Assembly: GCF_045679555.1 (NCBI RefSeq)
Contig: NC_092087.1
Coordinates: 23,809,367 to 23,873,366 of the forward strand
DNA from: Salvelinus alpinus
Taxonomy: Eukaryota; Chordata; Actinopteri; Salmoniformes; Salmonidae
Length of the DNA: 64,000 nucleotides
Reading direction: 5' to 3'
Made by a program: the position numbers and the translations under genes. The notes beneath the pieces are model-generated. The model saw only the letters and a list, made by a program, of their open reading frames with translations, searched no databases and was not told where the DNA came from. This document shows, piece by piece, positions 1-11,541 of this stretch; positions within the stretch are counted from its first letter, which is position 1; each line of letters begins with the position of its first letter.

Positions 1-1198
1 TATCTGTCCTGTACAAGCTTCAACATAGTACCTGTTTGTGTCAGATATTACCTATCCTAACTGCCATTGGTAATAGAACCATGACTATGTGTGTATGTGT
101 TTACAGAAACATGTATGGAGCCAGCAGATGGAGACATGCAAGATGATGTGATGAAGTGCAGACTGACAGAGGTGCTTGACACTGATGAATCTAAATGGAG
201 AGAGACCTGGCACTTGGCATACATTTTTTACTAGACACTTGAATTGAATGTTATCAGTCAATATGGGGAGGGAGAAACCCAGTGTATTGTTCAACAGGAT
301 TAGGGAACTCCTGATGTATACGGGACACCACACAGGAAGATATGACCACTCTGACATGTTTGCCAGTGTACACTAGTCCCAGTTCCACCAGACAAAATAC
401 CAATAGTATCTGTATCGGCTGGGAATGACAATGAAAGGTGAAAGCTGCAAATTGTTATATTACAGAACACTGCTTCTATGATATTATGTAAAGGGTTATT
501 TATTCTACATGGACCTGTTACTATATTTGAAAGTTATCAAAACACTACATTTTGCAATTGCATTATTCTCATATTACTCTGTAGGCTACTAACCTATTCA
601 AAGCCTCCTCCGGCATCTTACCATACATATGCCTGTAGTTATTGAACTCAACCTGCAGGAGGTTTGTTTGTTGTGATGGAGTGGGGAGAAACAGCTGTGT
701 GGGCAAGGTTCTGACAGATGGGTGTGTCTTGGTGGAGGCAAAGACACACCCACAAAATACCCACATTAAATCACACCCCCAAGCTAACTCACGTTTGGCC
801 TGTGTGTTAAAAAGGTGGATTTTGTTGCGTCCATTGCCACAGTTATATATACTGTACAGCACAAGTCTCAAAGAAGTCGAAGAAACTAGACATTATTGTG
901 GCTGCAGCAGGAACGTTTTTGGGAATCAAGAATTTTACATCGGAAGACTTACAAGGGGTACTGGCGCCAGAAGACCAGGTTCCAGGTTTCCCTTGAGCCT
1001 GTGTAGGGATCAGATCTGTTTTATTTATTTTAACAGAAAAGTTATTTTAGTTCAGTTTTTTGGGGGAATCCTGTTTACATCCCGCATAGTAAATGGTGGA
1101 ATGCACATGAAATTGTGAAATCACCAATATATCATAGAGGAAGAAGAAGACCTAGTCAGTTGTAAAACTGAATGTATTCAACTGAAATGTTTCTTCCG
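1..1198. other. No gene recognised
   Basis: AT-rich sequence with short open frames only. The stretch at about 590-1130 has repeat-like composition, but I cannot assign it. Confidence 0.5.
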
Positions 1199-1375
1199 CA
1201 TTTAACCCAACCCCTCTGAAACAGAGAGGTGCGGGGGGCTGCCTTAATCAACATCCACATCTTCGGCGCCCAGAGAACAGTTAACTGCCTTGCTCACGGG
1301 CAGAACAACAGATCTGTACCTTGTCAGCTCGGGGATTCAATCCAGCAGCGCTAACCCCTAGGCTACCTGCCGCCC
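1199..1375. repeat. SINE-like repeat
   Basis: Contains TACCTTGTCAGCTCGGGGAT and GGCTACCTGCCGCCCC, shared with the repeat at 18961-19155. Confidence 0.6.
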
Positions 1376-1960
1376 CAAGAAGAACTCACGTTTGGCTTCT
1401 GTAATGGCCGCCGGCATTTCTTGAGGTATCACACTTTGTGCTACACAAAATTAGTTCCCATCGGCATTAGGTAAATAGGTGGGCTATTTAAACCAAACCA
1501 TAGGCGGACAGCTGGAGTCAGGCATGAAGATTGTTCTGCGAGAGAGATGAAAGAAGCGGAGAGCTGAAGGTTTTCCTAGTAGAACAGAGTTGAGTTGGGT
1601 GGTCTTTTTTCTGTGTGTGGCCACTGCTCATGCTCTAAAAATCTTGGTGCCCAGAGAAGACACGTTTCCGAGGTGAGCAGGATGATTATGTGATGGAGTT
1701 AAGACACTGCTGATTTGGCATCGTTATTTCGCTTGCTCCTCAAGAAATGCTACTTCTTTGAATTTTTTTCTTCTTCTCTGGAATGTAACGGCGGTTTGAA
1801 TCCAATATGTTGCATTACCGCCCCCCCCAACTGGATTATAATATAAATTCTTTATACTTTGTGATAAAAAATATATATATATATAAAACACCCTTCCATC
1901 TAACCCTACACTCATTACAAATCCACTACCCCATTCCACTACTTTGACCCTATCTGCTCC
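1376..1960. other. No gene recognised
   Basis: Unassigned sequence with a short TA tract near 1871-1884. It may be part of an interspersed repeat. Confidence 0.4.
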
Positions 1961-2152
1961 TGCACCATGCCAAAGGCCTGGGAGGACGGGACACAAACAC
2001 TCAACACACCCTGTAACTCAAGTCAAATCTCTTATGCCCAAATACTTCTCTGCAGCTGCTAACACAACATATATTTTCTGTAATTTACGTTCCATTTCTG
2101 TAGTACAGTTGATAACTATTGCTATGAACGCTAAGAAGCAAACCTTACTGAA

Positions 2153-3340
2153 TCATATATCACTCGTTGTTCTATCCCTCTGTGCTGGCACAGATGTACT
2201 ACTCACGGGGATCCTCTCAGGATCCATTACCCTTGACCCATCCTTCTCTACTTTCTTCACTGCCTCAGCATACGACACCTTCTGCACTACTCTGACTCTA
2301 GCCACCACAAACTGCCTCTCTCGCACCGGACACTTCCGATCCCCAGCAACATTGGCACCTCTACAGTTGACACACACAATTTTATCCACCGAAACTACAC
2401 AATCCTCTATCCCATGCCCTCCTGCACACTTCCCACATCTTGGAATCTCCCTCCTACAAACTGCTGTGACATGACCATAAATGTTGCACCTGAAACAGTG
2501 CAATGGATTCGGCACAAAATCTCCAACAGGATAACTGATATATCCTAACATGAATTTGTTGGGTAAAGACGTAAAACTCAAAAGGACTGACAGTGACTCC
2601 TCTGTTTACTGGGTCTGCGTCACAGCATACGGCGGGCATCACAAACACCAGGAATCTTCAACTTAAATTGCTCCACCTACAAAATTAACGCTACTCCAGA
2701 AATCACTCCTTTCAATAGTGCCCTGTTAGAGCAAAGCAAGAAACAGATCTTGACCCAAGTTGCGTGACACGGAGAGCCCGCTCCCTCTGGTCAGAAGAAG
2801 TACAAATAAATATCACAAGTCCACTACAGGTTACCTTCACTGATTCAACTTCACCCAACTCCTTTCCCACCCACCCTGAAACCACACATGGATCTGCCAA
2901 AAGGCAAGGATCCCCTTTCTCCAAAAATGTCACTCCTACTGGACCAGACTCTTCTTTATCATGACCATTGATGCCAGGCTCGGGTTCCCGAGCTCTTCAC
3001 CACATCTTCCACCTTACTTAACTCACCCTCATTCACTTCTATTTCACCTCCAGAACTCGGTCTGGCTCACGACTCACTCTGTTTGCACTTGACACCGCAC
3101 TTGACACCAATCCTCTTCAACAGCCCATCTCCATTTTTATTGGCATCTGCCTCAAACTCAAATCCAACCTCATTCTCTTCTACCCCTTTTTCCTATTTTT
3201 CCTCCTCCATTCCTCCTCAGAAATCCACCTTTCTGTGTCCCTTTCCCAATATTCCTCTTCTCCCGACTTTGTTTGCACCCCGGTGGCATCCCGACTTAAC
3301 TCTCCTTGCTGAGGATCCAAGGCCTCAGATCAGCTTGGCA
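2153..3340 (-). mobile_element. LINE ORF1 remnant with zinc knuckles
   Basis: The minus strand 2581-2153 encodes CFRCNIYGHVTAVCRRE, a C-x2-C-x4-H-x4-C knuckle, then CGKCAGGHGIEDC and CVNCRGANVAGDRKC. In the last one the expected histidine appears as asparagine. Upstream pieces in other frames (for example DPCVVSGWVGKELGEVESVK at about 2880-2820) belong to the same ORF1-type nucleic-acid-binding protein. Frameshifts separate the pieces, so the copy is dead. No reverse transcriptase is next to it. It is probably an I/Nimb-type or related LINE; the clade is a guess. Confidence 0.7.
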
Positions 3341-3518
3341 AATGCCTGACAATGACCAGACCCCTCTCACCCACAGAAGAGGAAGGGGGAGGGCTGGGCC
3401 AGTTTTGACACCTTATCACTCTGTCATAAATTAGGGAGGAGGGGAATCTCCCTCCTGCTCTTCAGTATGAACCTAAAGTATGCCTTTGTCCCCCAGAAGA
3501 CTTTTGCTGCCAAAACTA

Positions 3519-4588
3519 CACTGCTCAAAAAAATAAAGGGAACACTTAAACAACACAATGTAACTCCAAGTCAATCACACTTCTGTGAAATCAAACTGTC
3601 CACTTAGGAAGCAACACTGATTGACAATAAATTTCACATGCTGTTGTGCAAATGGAATAGACAAAAGGTGGAAATTATAGGCAACTAGCAAGACACCCCC
3701 AATAAAGGAGTGGTTCTGCAGGTGGTGACCACAGACCACTTCTCAGTTCCTATGCTTCCTGGCTGATGTTTTGGTCACTTTTGAATGCTGGCGGTGCTTT
3801 CACTCTAGTGGTAGCATGAGACGGAGTCTACAACCCACACAAGTAGCTCAGGTAGTGCAGCTCATCCAGGATGGCACATCAATGCGAGCTGTGGCAAGAA
3901 GGTTTGCTGTGTCTGTCAGCGTAGTGTCCAGAGTGTCCACTTCTCAGTTCTGTGGACGTCGGGCCCTCATACCACACTCATGGAGTCTGTTTCTGACTGT
4001 TTGAGCAGACACATGCACATTTGTGGCCTGCTGGAGGTCATTTTGCAGGGCTCTGGCAGTGCTCCTCCTTGCACAAAGGCGGAGGTAGCGGTCCTGCTGC
4101 TGGGTTGTTGCCCTCCTACGGCCTCCTCCACGTCTCCTGATGTACTGGCCTGTCTCCTGGTAGCGCCTCCATGCTCTGGACACTACGCTGACAGACACAG
4201 CAAACCTTCTTGCCACAGCTCGCATTGATGTGCCATCCTGGATGAGCTGCACTACCTGAGCCACTTGTGTGGGTTGTAGACTCCGTCTCATGCTACCACT
4301 AGAGTGAAAGCACCGCCAGCATTCAAAAGTGACCAAAACATCAGCCAGGAAGCATAGGAACTGAGAAGTGGTCTGTGGTCACCACCTGCAGAACCACTCC
4401 TTTATTGGGGGTGTCTTGCTAATTGCCTATAATTTCCACCTTTTGTCTATTCCATTTGCACAACAGCATGTGAAATTTATTGTCAATCAGTGTTGCTTCC
4501 TAAGTGGACAGTTTGATTTCACAGAAGTGTGATTGACTTGGAGTTACATTGTGTTGTTTAAGTGTTCCCTTTATTTTTTTGAGCAGTG
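3519..4588. mobile_element. Foldback Tc1-like element with 415-bp inverted arms
   Basis: TA flanks both ends (3517-3518 and 4589-4590). The left arm 3519-3933 and the right arm 4174-4588 are inverted copies with only a few substitutions. Each contains the 5' terminal repeat plus the start of the same Tc1 transposase ([19 protein letters not shown], then [15 protein letters not shown]). The 240-bp centre continues the transposase N-terminal half from the right arm only ([37 protein letters not shown]). No catalytic domain is present. Confidence 0.92.
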
Positions 4589-5053
4589 TATAACACCGAA
4601 AAAGTGAATACTGGAACAATATTTCTAAGATAGAAATGTTAGGAATGGTCCGTGGGGATCTAAAGAATAATCATGTCATGTTGCTTGTCATTTTGTGATG
4701 TTATTGAAAACTTTATGAACCAAATACTGTAACTGAGGAAGGAAACCCCCTGTCAAGTTTCCATCCAATATGACGATAATACTATAATACAACGATGAAA
4801 CTATTTTTGCTAAGATATGAATGTGATTTTTGTTTTCTAATGAGATGGGCATGTTTTTTCACGTCCTTTGCACATTAAGTAGCCACCCTCCGAATTAGGT
4901 CAGAATAGTGTGTCAGTGTGATGGAACTACCCTTTCCGACCAGAGTGCTTAAAAGACTCGCTAAGATTTAACATACCATACCAGAAGACGTGAGACCATG
5001 GTCCACACGTTGAAATGGTTGGACACCCTGAAACTCTCAACACTAGAAGATAA

Positions 5054-6481
5054 CTTCCTATGGCTGAAGGGGCAGTATTGAGTAGCTTGGATGAAAGGTG
5101 CCCATATCAAACGGCCTGCTCCTCAGTCATAGTTCCTAATATTTGCATATTATTATTAGTATTGGATAGAAAACACTCTAAAGTTTCTAAAACTGTTTGA
5201 ATTATGTCTGTGAGATTAACAGAACTCATATTGGCAGGCAAAATCCTGAGTTGAAATCAAAACAGGAAGTCAGAAATCTGAGCCTGTGTGTATTCACCAG
5301 AGTCCCTAAAGAAATCCACTTGAGCTATTAATGATGTTGCACTGCCTTGGGGTTCCACTAGATGTCAGCAATCAACAGAACTCAGTCTGATGACTCTAAT
5401 GTGAAGGGGGGTCGATTTTAGACAGAATTTAGTATGAGGTCCCATGAGGTAACCATGCATTCACCACGCGCGTTCACGTGAGAGGCAGCTGTGTTCCATC
5501 TCTCAATTGAAGTCGTTATAGTTCTCCGGTTGGAACGTTATTCAAGATGTATGTTAACTACATTCTAAAGATTGATTCAGTTCATCGTTTGCCATGTTTC
5601 TACTGACTGTAACGGAATGTTTGGACATTTCGTCACGTTATAGTGGTCGCGCTTTGAGACTTTGGTTAGGGTTTTGGTAAACAATTCGAAAGTAGCTAAT
5701 TTGACATAAATAATGGACATGAACGAACAAATCAAGCATTTATTGTGGACCTGGGATTCATAGGACTACATTCTGATGAATTCCTCAAAGGTAAGGAAAC
5801 ATTTATCATGTATTTTCTGGTTTCTGTTGAGTCCAACATGGTGGCTAATTTGGCTAATCACCTGAGCTCCGTCTCAGATTATTGCATGGTTAATATTTCC
5901 GTAAAGTTTTTGGGAAATCTGACACAGCGGTTGCATTAAGGAGAGGTATATCTATAATTCCATGTGTATATATGTATTATCATCTATATTTATGATGAGT
6001 ATTTCTGTTGAAACGATGTGGCTATGCAAAGTCACTTGATGTTTTTGCAACTAGTGAATCTAGTCGCCTCAATGTAAACTCAGATTTTTTGATATAAATA
6101 TGAATTTAATCAAACAAAACATGCATGTATTGTGTAACATGAAGTCCTATGAGTGTCATCTGATGAAAATAATCGAAGGTTAGTGATTAATTTTATCTAT
6201 TCTGGTTTTTGTGAAGCTATATTTAGCTGGGAAAAATGGCTATGCTTATTGTGGTTTTGTGGTGACCTAACATAATCGTTTGTAGTGCTTTCGCTGAAAA
6301 GCCTATTTGAAATCGGACACTTTGGTGGGATTAACAACAAGATTACCTTTAAAATGATATAAGACACATGAATGTTTGAGGAATTTTAATGATGAGATTT
6401 CTGTTTTTTGAATTTGGCGCCCTGCACTTGGACTGGCTGTTGTCATATCGGTCCCATTACCGGGACTGCAGCCATAAGAAG
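5054..6481. mobile_element. Non-coding DNA-transposon-like repeat, copy 1
   Basis: Short inverted ends (CTTCCTATGGCTG and, in reverse, CTTCTTATGGCTG) bound a 1.4-kb AT-rich body with no transposase. The sequence agaagataa occurs at both junctions and may be the target duplication. A second copy lies inverted at about 54208-55325 and shares GATAGAAAACACTCT and AGTGTCATCTGATGAA. Confidence 0.6.
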
Positions 6482-6774
6482 ATAAAGACTAGACCCTAAC
6501 ATTGCCAGTCTGCAGCTGGGCATATAAAAGTGGTCTTAGAACTTTGACTAAAGACCCGAGGTGGGAAGGAGAAAATCCCATCTCAGACAATCACTGTGTA
6601 TCTGTTCTATTTGAACACTCCAGTACAAGACCAAGACAACTAAGAAGAAGGATATTGTGACCTCTGGTGGAAAATCAGAGCCTTACACCGAAGCGGGACA
6701 CTACAACTTCCCCCATAGAATGATTGATTGGTTTCAACAGAGAGATGACGAACAAAGATATGTACACGTAAATA

Positions 6775-8138
6775 AACTCAGCAAAAAAAGAAACGTCCCT
6801 TTTTCATGACCGTCTTTAAAAGATCATTCGTAAAAATTAAAATAACTTCAAAATTAAAATAACTTCATAGATATTCACTGTTTCCCATGCTTGTTCAATG
6901 AACCATAAACAATTAATGAACACCTGTGGAATGGTCATTAAGACACCAACAGCTTACAGACGGTAGGCAATTAAGGTCACAGTTTTGAAAACTTAGGACA
7001 CTAAAGAGGCCTTTCTACTGACTCTGAAAAACCAAAAGAAAGATGCCCAGGATCCCTGCTCATCTGCGTGAATGTTCCTTAGGCATGCTGCAAGGAGGAA
7101 TGAGGACTGCAGATGTGGCCAGCGCAATAAATTGCAATGTCCGTGCTGTGAGACGCCTAAGACAGCGCTACAGGAAGACAGGACGGACAGCTGATCGTCC
7201 TCGCAGTGGCAGACCACGTGTAACAACACCTGCACAGGATCGGTACATCCGAACATCACACCTGGGGGACAGGCACAGGATGGCAACAACAACTGCCCGA
7301 GGTACACCAGGAACGCACAATCCCTCCATCAGTGCTCAGACTGTCCGCAATAGGCTGAGAGAGGCTGGACTGAGGGCTTGTAAGGCAGGTCCTCACCAGA
7401 CATAATCGGCAACAACGTCGCCAATGGGCACAAACTCACCGTCGCTGGACCAGACAGGACTGGCAAAAAGTGCTCTTCGCTGACAAGTTGCGGTTTTGTC
7501 TCACCAGGGGTGTGTCACAGCATCATCGGCCTGCACTTGTTGTCATTGCAGACAATCTCAATGCTGTGCGTTACAGGGAAGACATCCTCCTCCCTCATGT
7601 GGTACCTTTCCTGCAGGCTCATCCTGACATGACCCTCCAGCATGGCAATGCCACCAGCCATACTGCTCGTTCTGTGCGTGATTTCCTGCAAGACAGGAAT
7701 GTCAGTGTTCTGCCATGGCCAGCGAAGAGCCCAGATCTCAATTCCATTGAGCACATCTGGGACCTGTTGGATCGTAGGGTGAGGGCTAGGGCCATTCCCC
7801 CCAGAAATGTCCGGGAACTTGCAGGTGCCTTGGTGGAAGAGTGGGGTAACATCTCACAGCAAGAACTGGAAAATCTGGAGCAGTCCATGAGGAGGAGATG
7901 CACTGCAGTACTTAATGCAGCTGGTGGCCACACCAGATACTGACTGTTACTTTTGATTTGGCCCCCCTTTGTTCAGGAACACATTATTCAATTTCTGTTA
8001 GTCGCATGTCTGTGGAACTTGTTCAGTTTATGTCTCAGTTGTTGAATCTTGTTATGTTCATACAAATATTAGACATGTTAAGTTTGCTGAAAATAAATGC
8101 AGTTGACAGTGAGAGGATGTTTATTTTTTTGCTGAGTT
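6775..8138 (+). mobile_element. Tc1-like element with decayed transposase
   Basis: The ends are inverted copies (AACTCAGCAAAAAAA), with TA on both sides (6773-6774 and 8139-8140). Plus strand 7043-7405 encodes the DNA-binding part (MPRIPAHLRECSLGMLQGGM, VRAVRRLRQRYRKTGRTADR). After a frame change, 7470-7943 encodes the catalytic part. The second catalytic aspartate is replaced (LQHGNATSHTAR, normally QDN), while [17 protein letters not shown] is kept. The frameshift and that change make it inactive. Confidence 0.92.
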
Positions 8139-8715
8139 TACATTCATGATCTCTTACCCAAAAGGGCGTAGGTTCTTTTGGAGAGTAAATTATTACTTTG
8201 AGGGTAGTTTCCACATGTATCAACGAAAGTTTGACTCTCTCTTTGTCTCTCCCTCTCCCTATCTACCCCTGTCTCTTGTGTTAACCAAGCAGTCATGCTG
8301 TTGTTAGTCCACTAGGGACTTTTCTCATGTGTTAAGTGTTTATGTTATTCTGTGTTATTATTTTGTTAGCTAGTAAATAAATAATTAAACTAATTTTGTG
8401 TAGTGCCGAATCATAAGTAAAGCTGGGGTTCTTGCGGATCCAAGGAGTATGCAACGTTCAGAATGACCCTGATATGAGGTAATGATTAAGTGACTTTTAT
8501 CGATATATAACTTATATATCTTTTAGAGTTTAATTCGTAATATGGTAACTCTATATACAACTTCTTCTGTGGTGCCCCAAATTCCTAATGAGTTAATTGT
8601 TACATGATTAATTTAATTGTGTAACAATTAAACATAGTTAGCTGATTCGATAAATAACAGTCATCACATTAATGAAAGTCACGTCACGACAGCGGGTGCA
8701 GTTTCCCTATAACAA

Positions 8716-9108
8716 ATGAGAGGTTGTAAACAAACATGTTCTATGACACTTATCACAGGAAGCAGTGATGTCACTTCTACCCCCTTGAAGGCTCAGGGTA
8801 TTTACCCACCACCTCCAGGTGCACTCACTGAGATGTCGCTAAGCAACTACAGTCCTCGTTCTGTTTCTGGCACTCAAGTGGGAGATTATGTGGACTTAAC
8901 TCTGAAAGAGCAGCCATGTCATGCAGTAGAAGGGAATTACCAGGGAAAATATTGGATTGGGCTGAAGCACAAAGGGCAGGTGAGCCTGAAACACCAGAGC
9001 TGTACTCAGATGCCCTGTCTGTCTGGCACTAAGGAAGCAACCAACAATGACTCACATCCCAGCATTGAGAGCTCTGCTCACTTGAGGGAGTGCCACACAC
9101 TTGTGTAA
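8716..9108 (+). CDS. Unassigned open frame, possible exon of unknown gene
   Basis: An open frame of 130 codons with non-repetitive composition (for example VGDYVDLTLKEQPCHAVEGN and YQGKYWIGLKHKGQ). I do not recognise the family. A pyrimidine-rich stretch ending in AG at about 8788 and a GTAAGT at 9104-9109 could be a splice acceptor and donor, so it may be one internal exon rather than a complete gene. The frame begins right after an unclassified repeat. It may also be chance. Confidence 0.22.
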   Translation: MRGCKQTCSMTLITGSSDVTSTPLKAQGIYPPPPGALTEMSLSNYSPRSVSGTQVGDYVDLTLKEQPCHAVEGNYQGKYWIGLKHKGQVSLKHQSCTQMPCLSGTKEATNNDSHPSIESSAHLRECHTLV

Positions 9109-10049
9109 GTTATTGACACTGTATACAATCATCACTATTCAATGAAAAGATGTGTGTTGTTCAGGAATATGCTCAGCAAGAGCATCCATGAGATGATGCT
9201 TTATAGGTCACAGACACTGAGCACCGACCTCTCCCTCTGGCTGTCTTAGATTGGAGATTGAACTGAGTAAACAGTTCAGTGATAAAGGGATAAATCAAGT
9301 CACAGCCATGCGGCTTACAATTTATAATGAAATCCACATTGAGCAGATCTTGCTCTGCTGAGGTTACCTGAAAACATACACCTGTCAATAGCGCAAGTTA
9401 CTACTGCCATCTTGTGGAATTGAACAGCATGACCATTGAACAGAGTGGAAATAGAATTAATCAGTATTGAAAGCTGCAGCTGTCCATTATATGAATTGTT
9501 CTGCATGCATGTTGAAGCTGGTCACAATCAGTGTAACATCAGGCCTATGTACCAACAGACACTCCGAATTGTGTAATTGTTTTAATCCCCCAGTTGTGGT
9601 GAACGTTACTTGGCATCTGATGTAGCATCTGTTTCCAATACATCAGGCACACTATGCAGCCCATTCCTGTCTTTTAATAATAGTGGATGACTGAACCGAG
9701 CCGAACCGACACAGAATGACAGACTGGTGTGCTGCTGTGTCTGTCTGTTCTGTTGAGCTGGAGGACAGATATTGATTATGACAGATGTTGGTTTTATAGA
9801 TGCTAGCAGACAGGAAATGGGTCAGGAGAATGTGAAAATGTCTCAATCCTATTGGTTCAACCAGACGATTAGGACCACCTAAATTAAAATGAGCTACATG
9901 GAAAGTCTGTACAGTATATTGACCTTGCAAAACTACAGCTCTACTACAACACTGTTCATCCAAGATCTGCAAAAACCAAATAATAATTGTATTTCATAAA
10001 CTGAACATGCAGACGTCAGTGATGTAGCATTTTCCTCTAGTGCATGAAT
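9109..10049. other. No gene recognised
   Basis: Unassigned intergenic sequence between the open frame at 8716 and the end of TAF4. Confidence 0.5.
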
Positions 10050-11541
10050 ATGAAAATTTGGCAAATATTTTGCACTTTTATTGAAGGAGTTTATTATCTT
10101 TCAATCCTATACAAAACCATTGCAGTTAAAAAACTTTAGGTAAAATATTTACATATGAACAAGTGTCTGTGCAAAATGTACAAGAAATAAGGGAGACATG
10201 CAATGCTTCCCCCTTACTTTGATTTCTCTGTAAGAGACAAATATGGAAAGTAACAGGTACCGAAAAATCTTCATCTAAAATCAAAGTGATCAGGAAAATA
10301 TACCACAGAGCTCTAGCCAGGGCTGTCCAATGGGGCATCAGAACAGAAGCACAGATTATAGAACAGATAGGACAGCTTTAAAAAATAATAACATCACCAT
10401 TCATACATCAGAATATCATCAAGTCTAGGGTTAGAATAGAAGAATAATGCAATGATTTATAATAATTAAGTTATTTGAGAAATGGTAGAATACTACATGC
10501 AGTCCAATAAAACTAATAAAAATGAAAATTTCCTACATGCATGTGCACAGTTGTTTTGTGGTAACAAAGGGGTCTTTGAGTTTTGTCTATTTTAAAATAG
10601 TTTTTACTATTGTTGAAATCCAATAATTCATCATTGCAAATACCTAAATTTCCCAAAAATGCATATATTTTTTAAATCATTAAAATACAATTGTAGAGAC
10701 TATCAACTCATTCCCTCTAAAATACAATTTTTCACACCTTAACCCATGCAGAAACACAGGAGATGTGATCTCAAAAAGACAAATGGAGACCGAAAAGAAA
10801 AACATGTTTGATCTGATTACAGAATATAAATACAAGACATTGAATTCAAGACAAGCTCAAACAGAGAAACTAAAGAGACACATCGACTGCTTCAGATTTG
10901 AGAATGAATCACTAGATAAATTGCTTTGCTGTTCAACATTATATTAAAATATATGGCTTCTTTTGTCAGGAAGGCAAGAAGAAATCAGAAGTGTTCAAAC
11001 TACTTCAGAGGCCAATAGAAAAACAAAAACAAAATAAGGATAATTGTTCTTAACAATCGCTAGAAACACTGATGATTAATTATTAAAAATATTTTTTTTC
11101 ATATAAACAGAATTATAAAATGAATTGAATATGAATATTTTGTAGAATCGCACTACAAAATGGCCTTCCAAGTAAAATGTATAATAATGTGTATTAATTT
11201 ATTTACAGCTTCATTAAAAGGGGATTCTAAAACAAAGTCAATAAAAAGGAAATAAAAACAGTAGAAAATGTGAAAGTTCCAGGATTGCTCTGATGGAAGG
11301 TGGAGGAGTGTAGAGGGAGCGGTCGAGCCTAGAACCAGATGAAGAGCAAAAGGACAACCAGAGTATACAGGGGAGACAAACGTTCCAGTCACTTTAGTTA
11401 GCTCCATTCACTGTGGCCTGGAGAATCTTGACATCGTTGTATTACTGTCCTCTTTATCCAATTCTAGGGTACAGCCCTATTTGAGGGAGTTGCTTTAGTG
11501 GAGGTTAGGGTGACAGCTCTCTGGTCTGGCTCTCTGGGAGT
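10050..11541 (-). other. taf4: Probable TAF4 3' untranslated region
   Basis: The region downstream of the TAF4 stop codon has no long open frame and is AT-rich. Minus-strand AATAAA hexamers occur at 11203-11198 and at 10082-10077, so the transcript could end near 11180 or near 10055. The exact end is inferred. Confidence 0.45.

Larger units (their letters stand above)
4870..8700 (+). repeat. Unclassified long repeat broken by two insertions
   Basis: Three blocks (4870-5053, 6482-6774 and 8139-8700) appear to be one element interrupted by the repeats at 5054-6481 and 6775-8138. The last block has an inverted relative at 44390-45050: they share CTAGTGGACT/AGTCCACTAG, the GGGGCACCAC motif and the CTCTAAAGATATA motif. 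No coding frame is seen. Confidence 0.5.

Noticed and set aside
642-1118. 158-codon plus-strand frame
   Set aside because: Low-complexity composition, an overlapping frame on the other strand and no recognisable motif.
1260-1375. Possible tRNA gene in tRNA-like sequence (also 19060-19155 and 16255-16300)
   Set aside because: Only SINE-type tRNA-like ends are present, without a complete cloverleaf that I could draw.
1944-2474. 176-codon plus-strand frame
   Set aside because: It overlaps and is antisense to the LINE ORF1 zinc-knuckle remnant.
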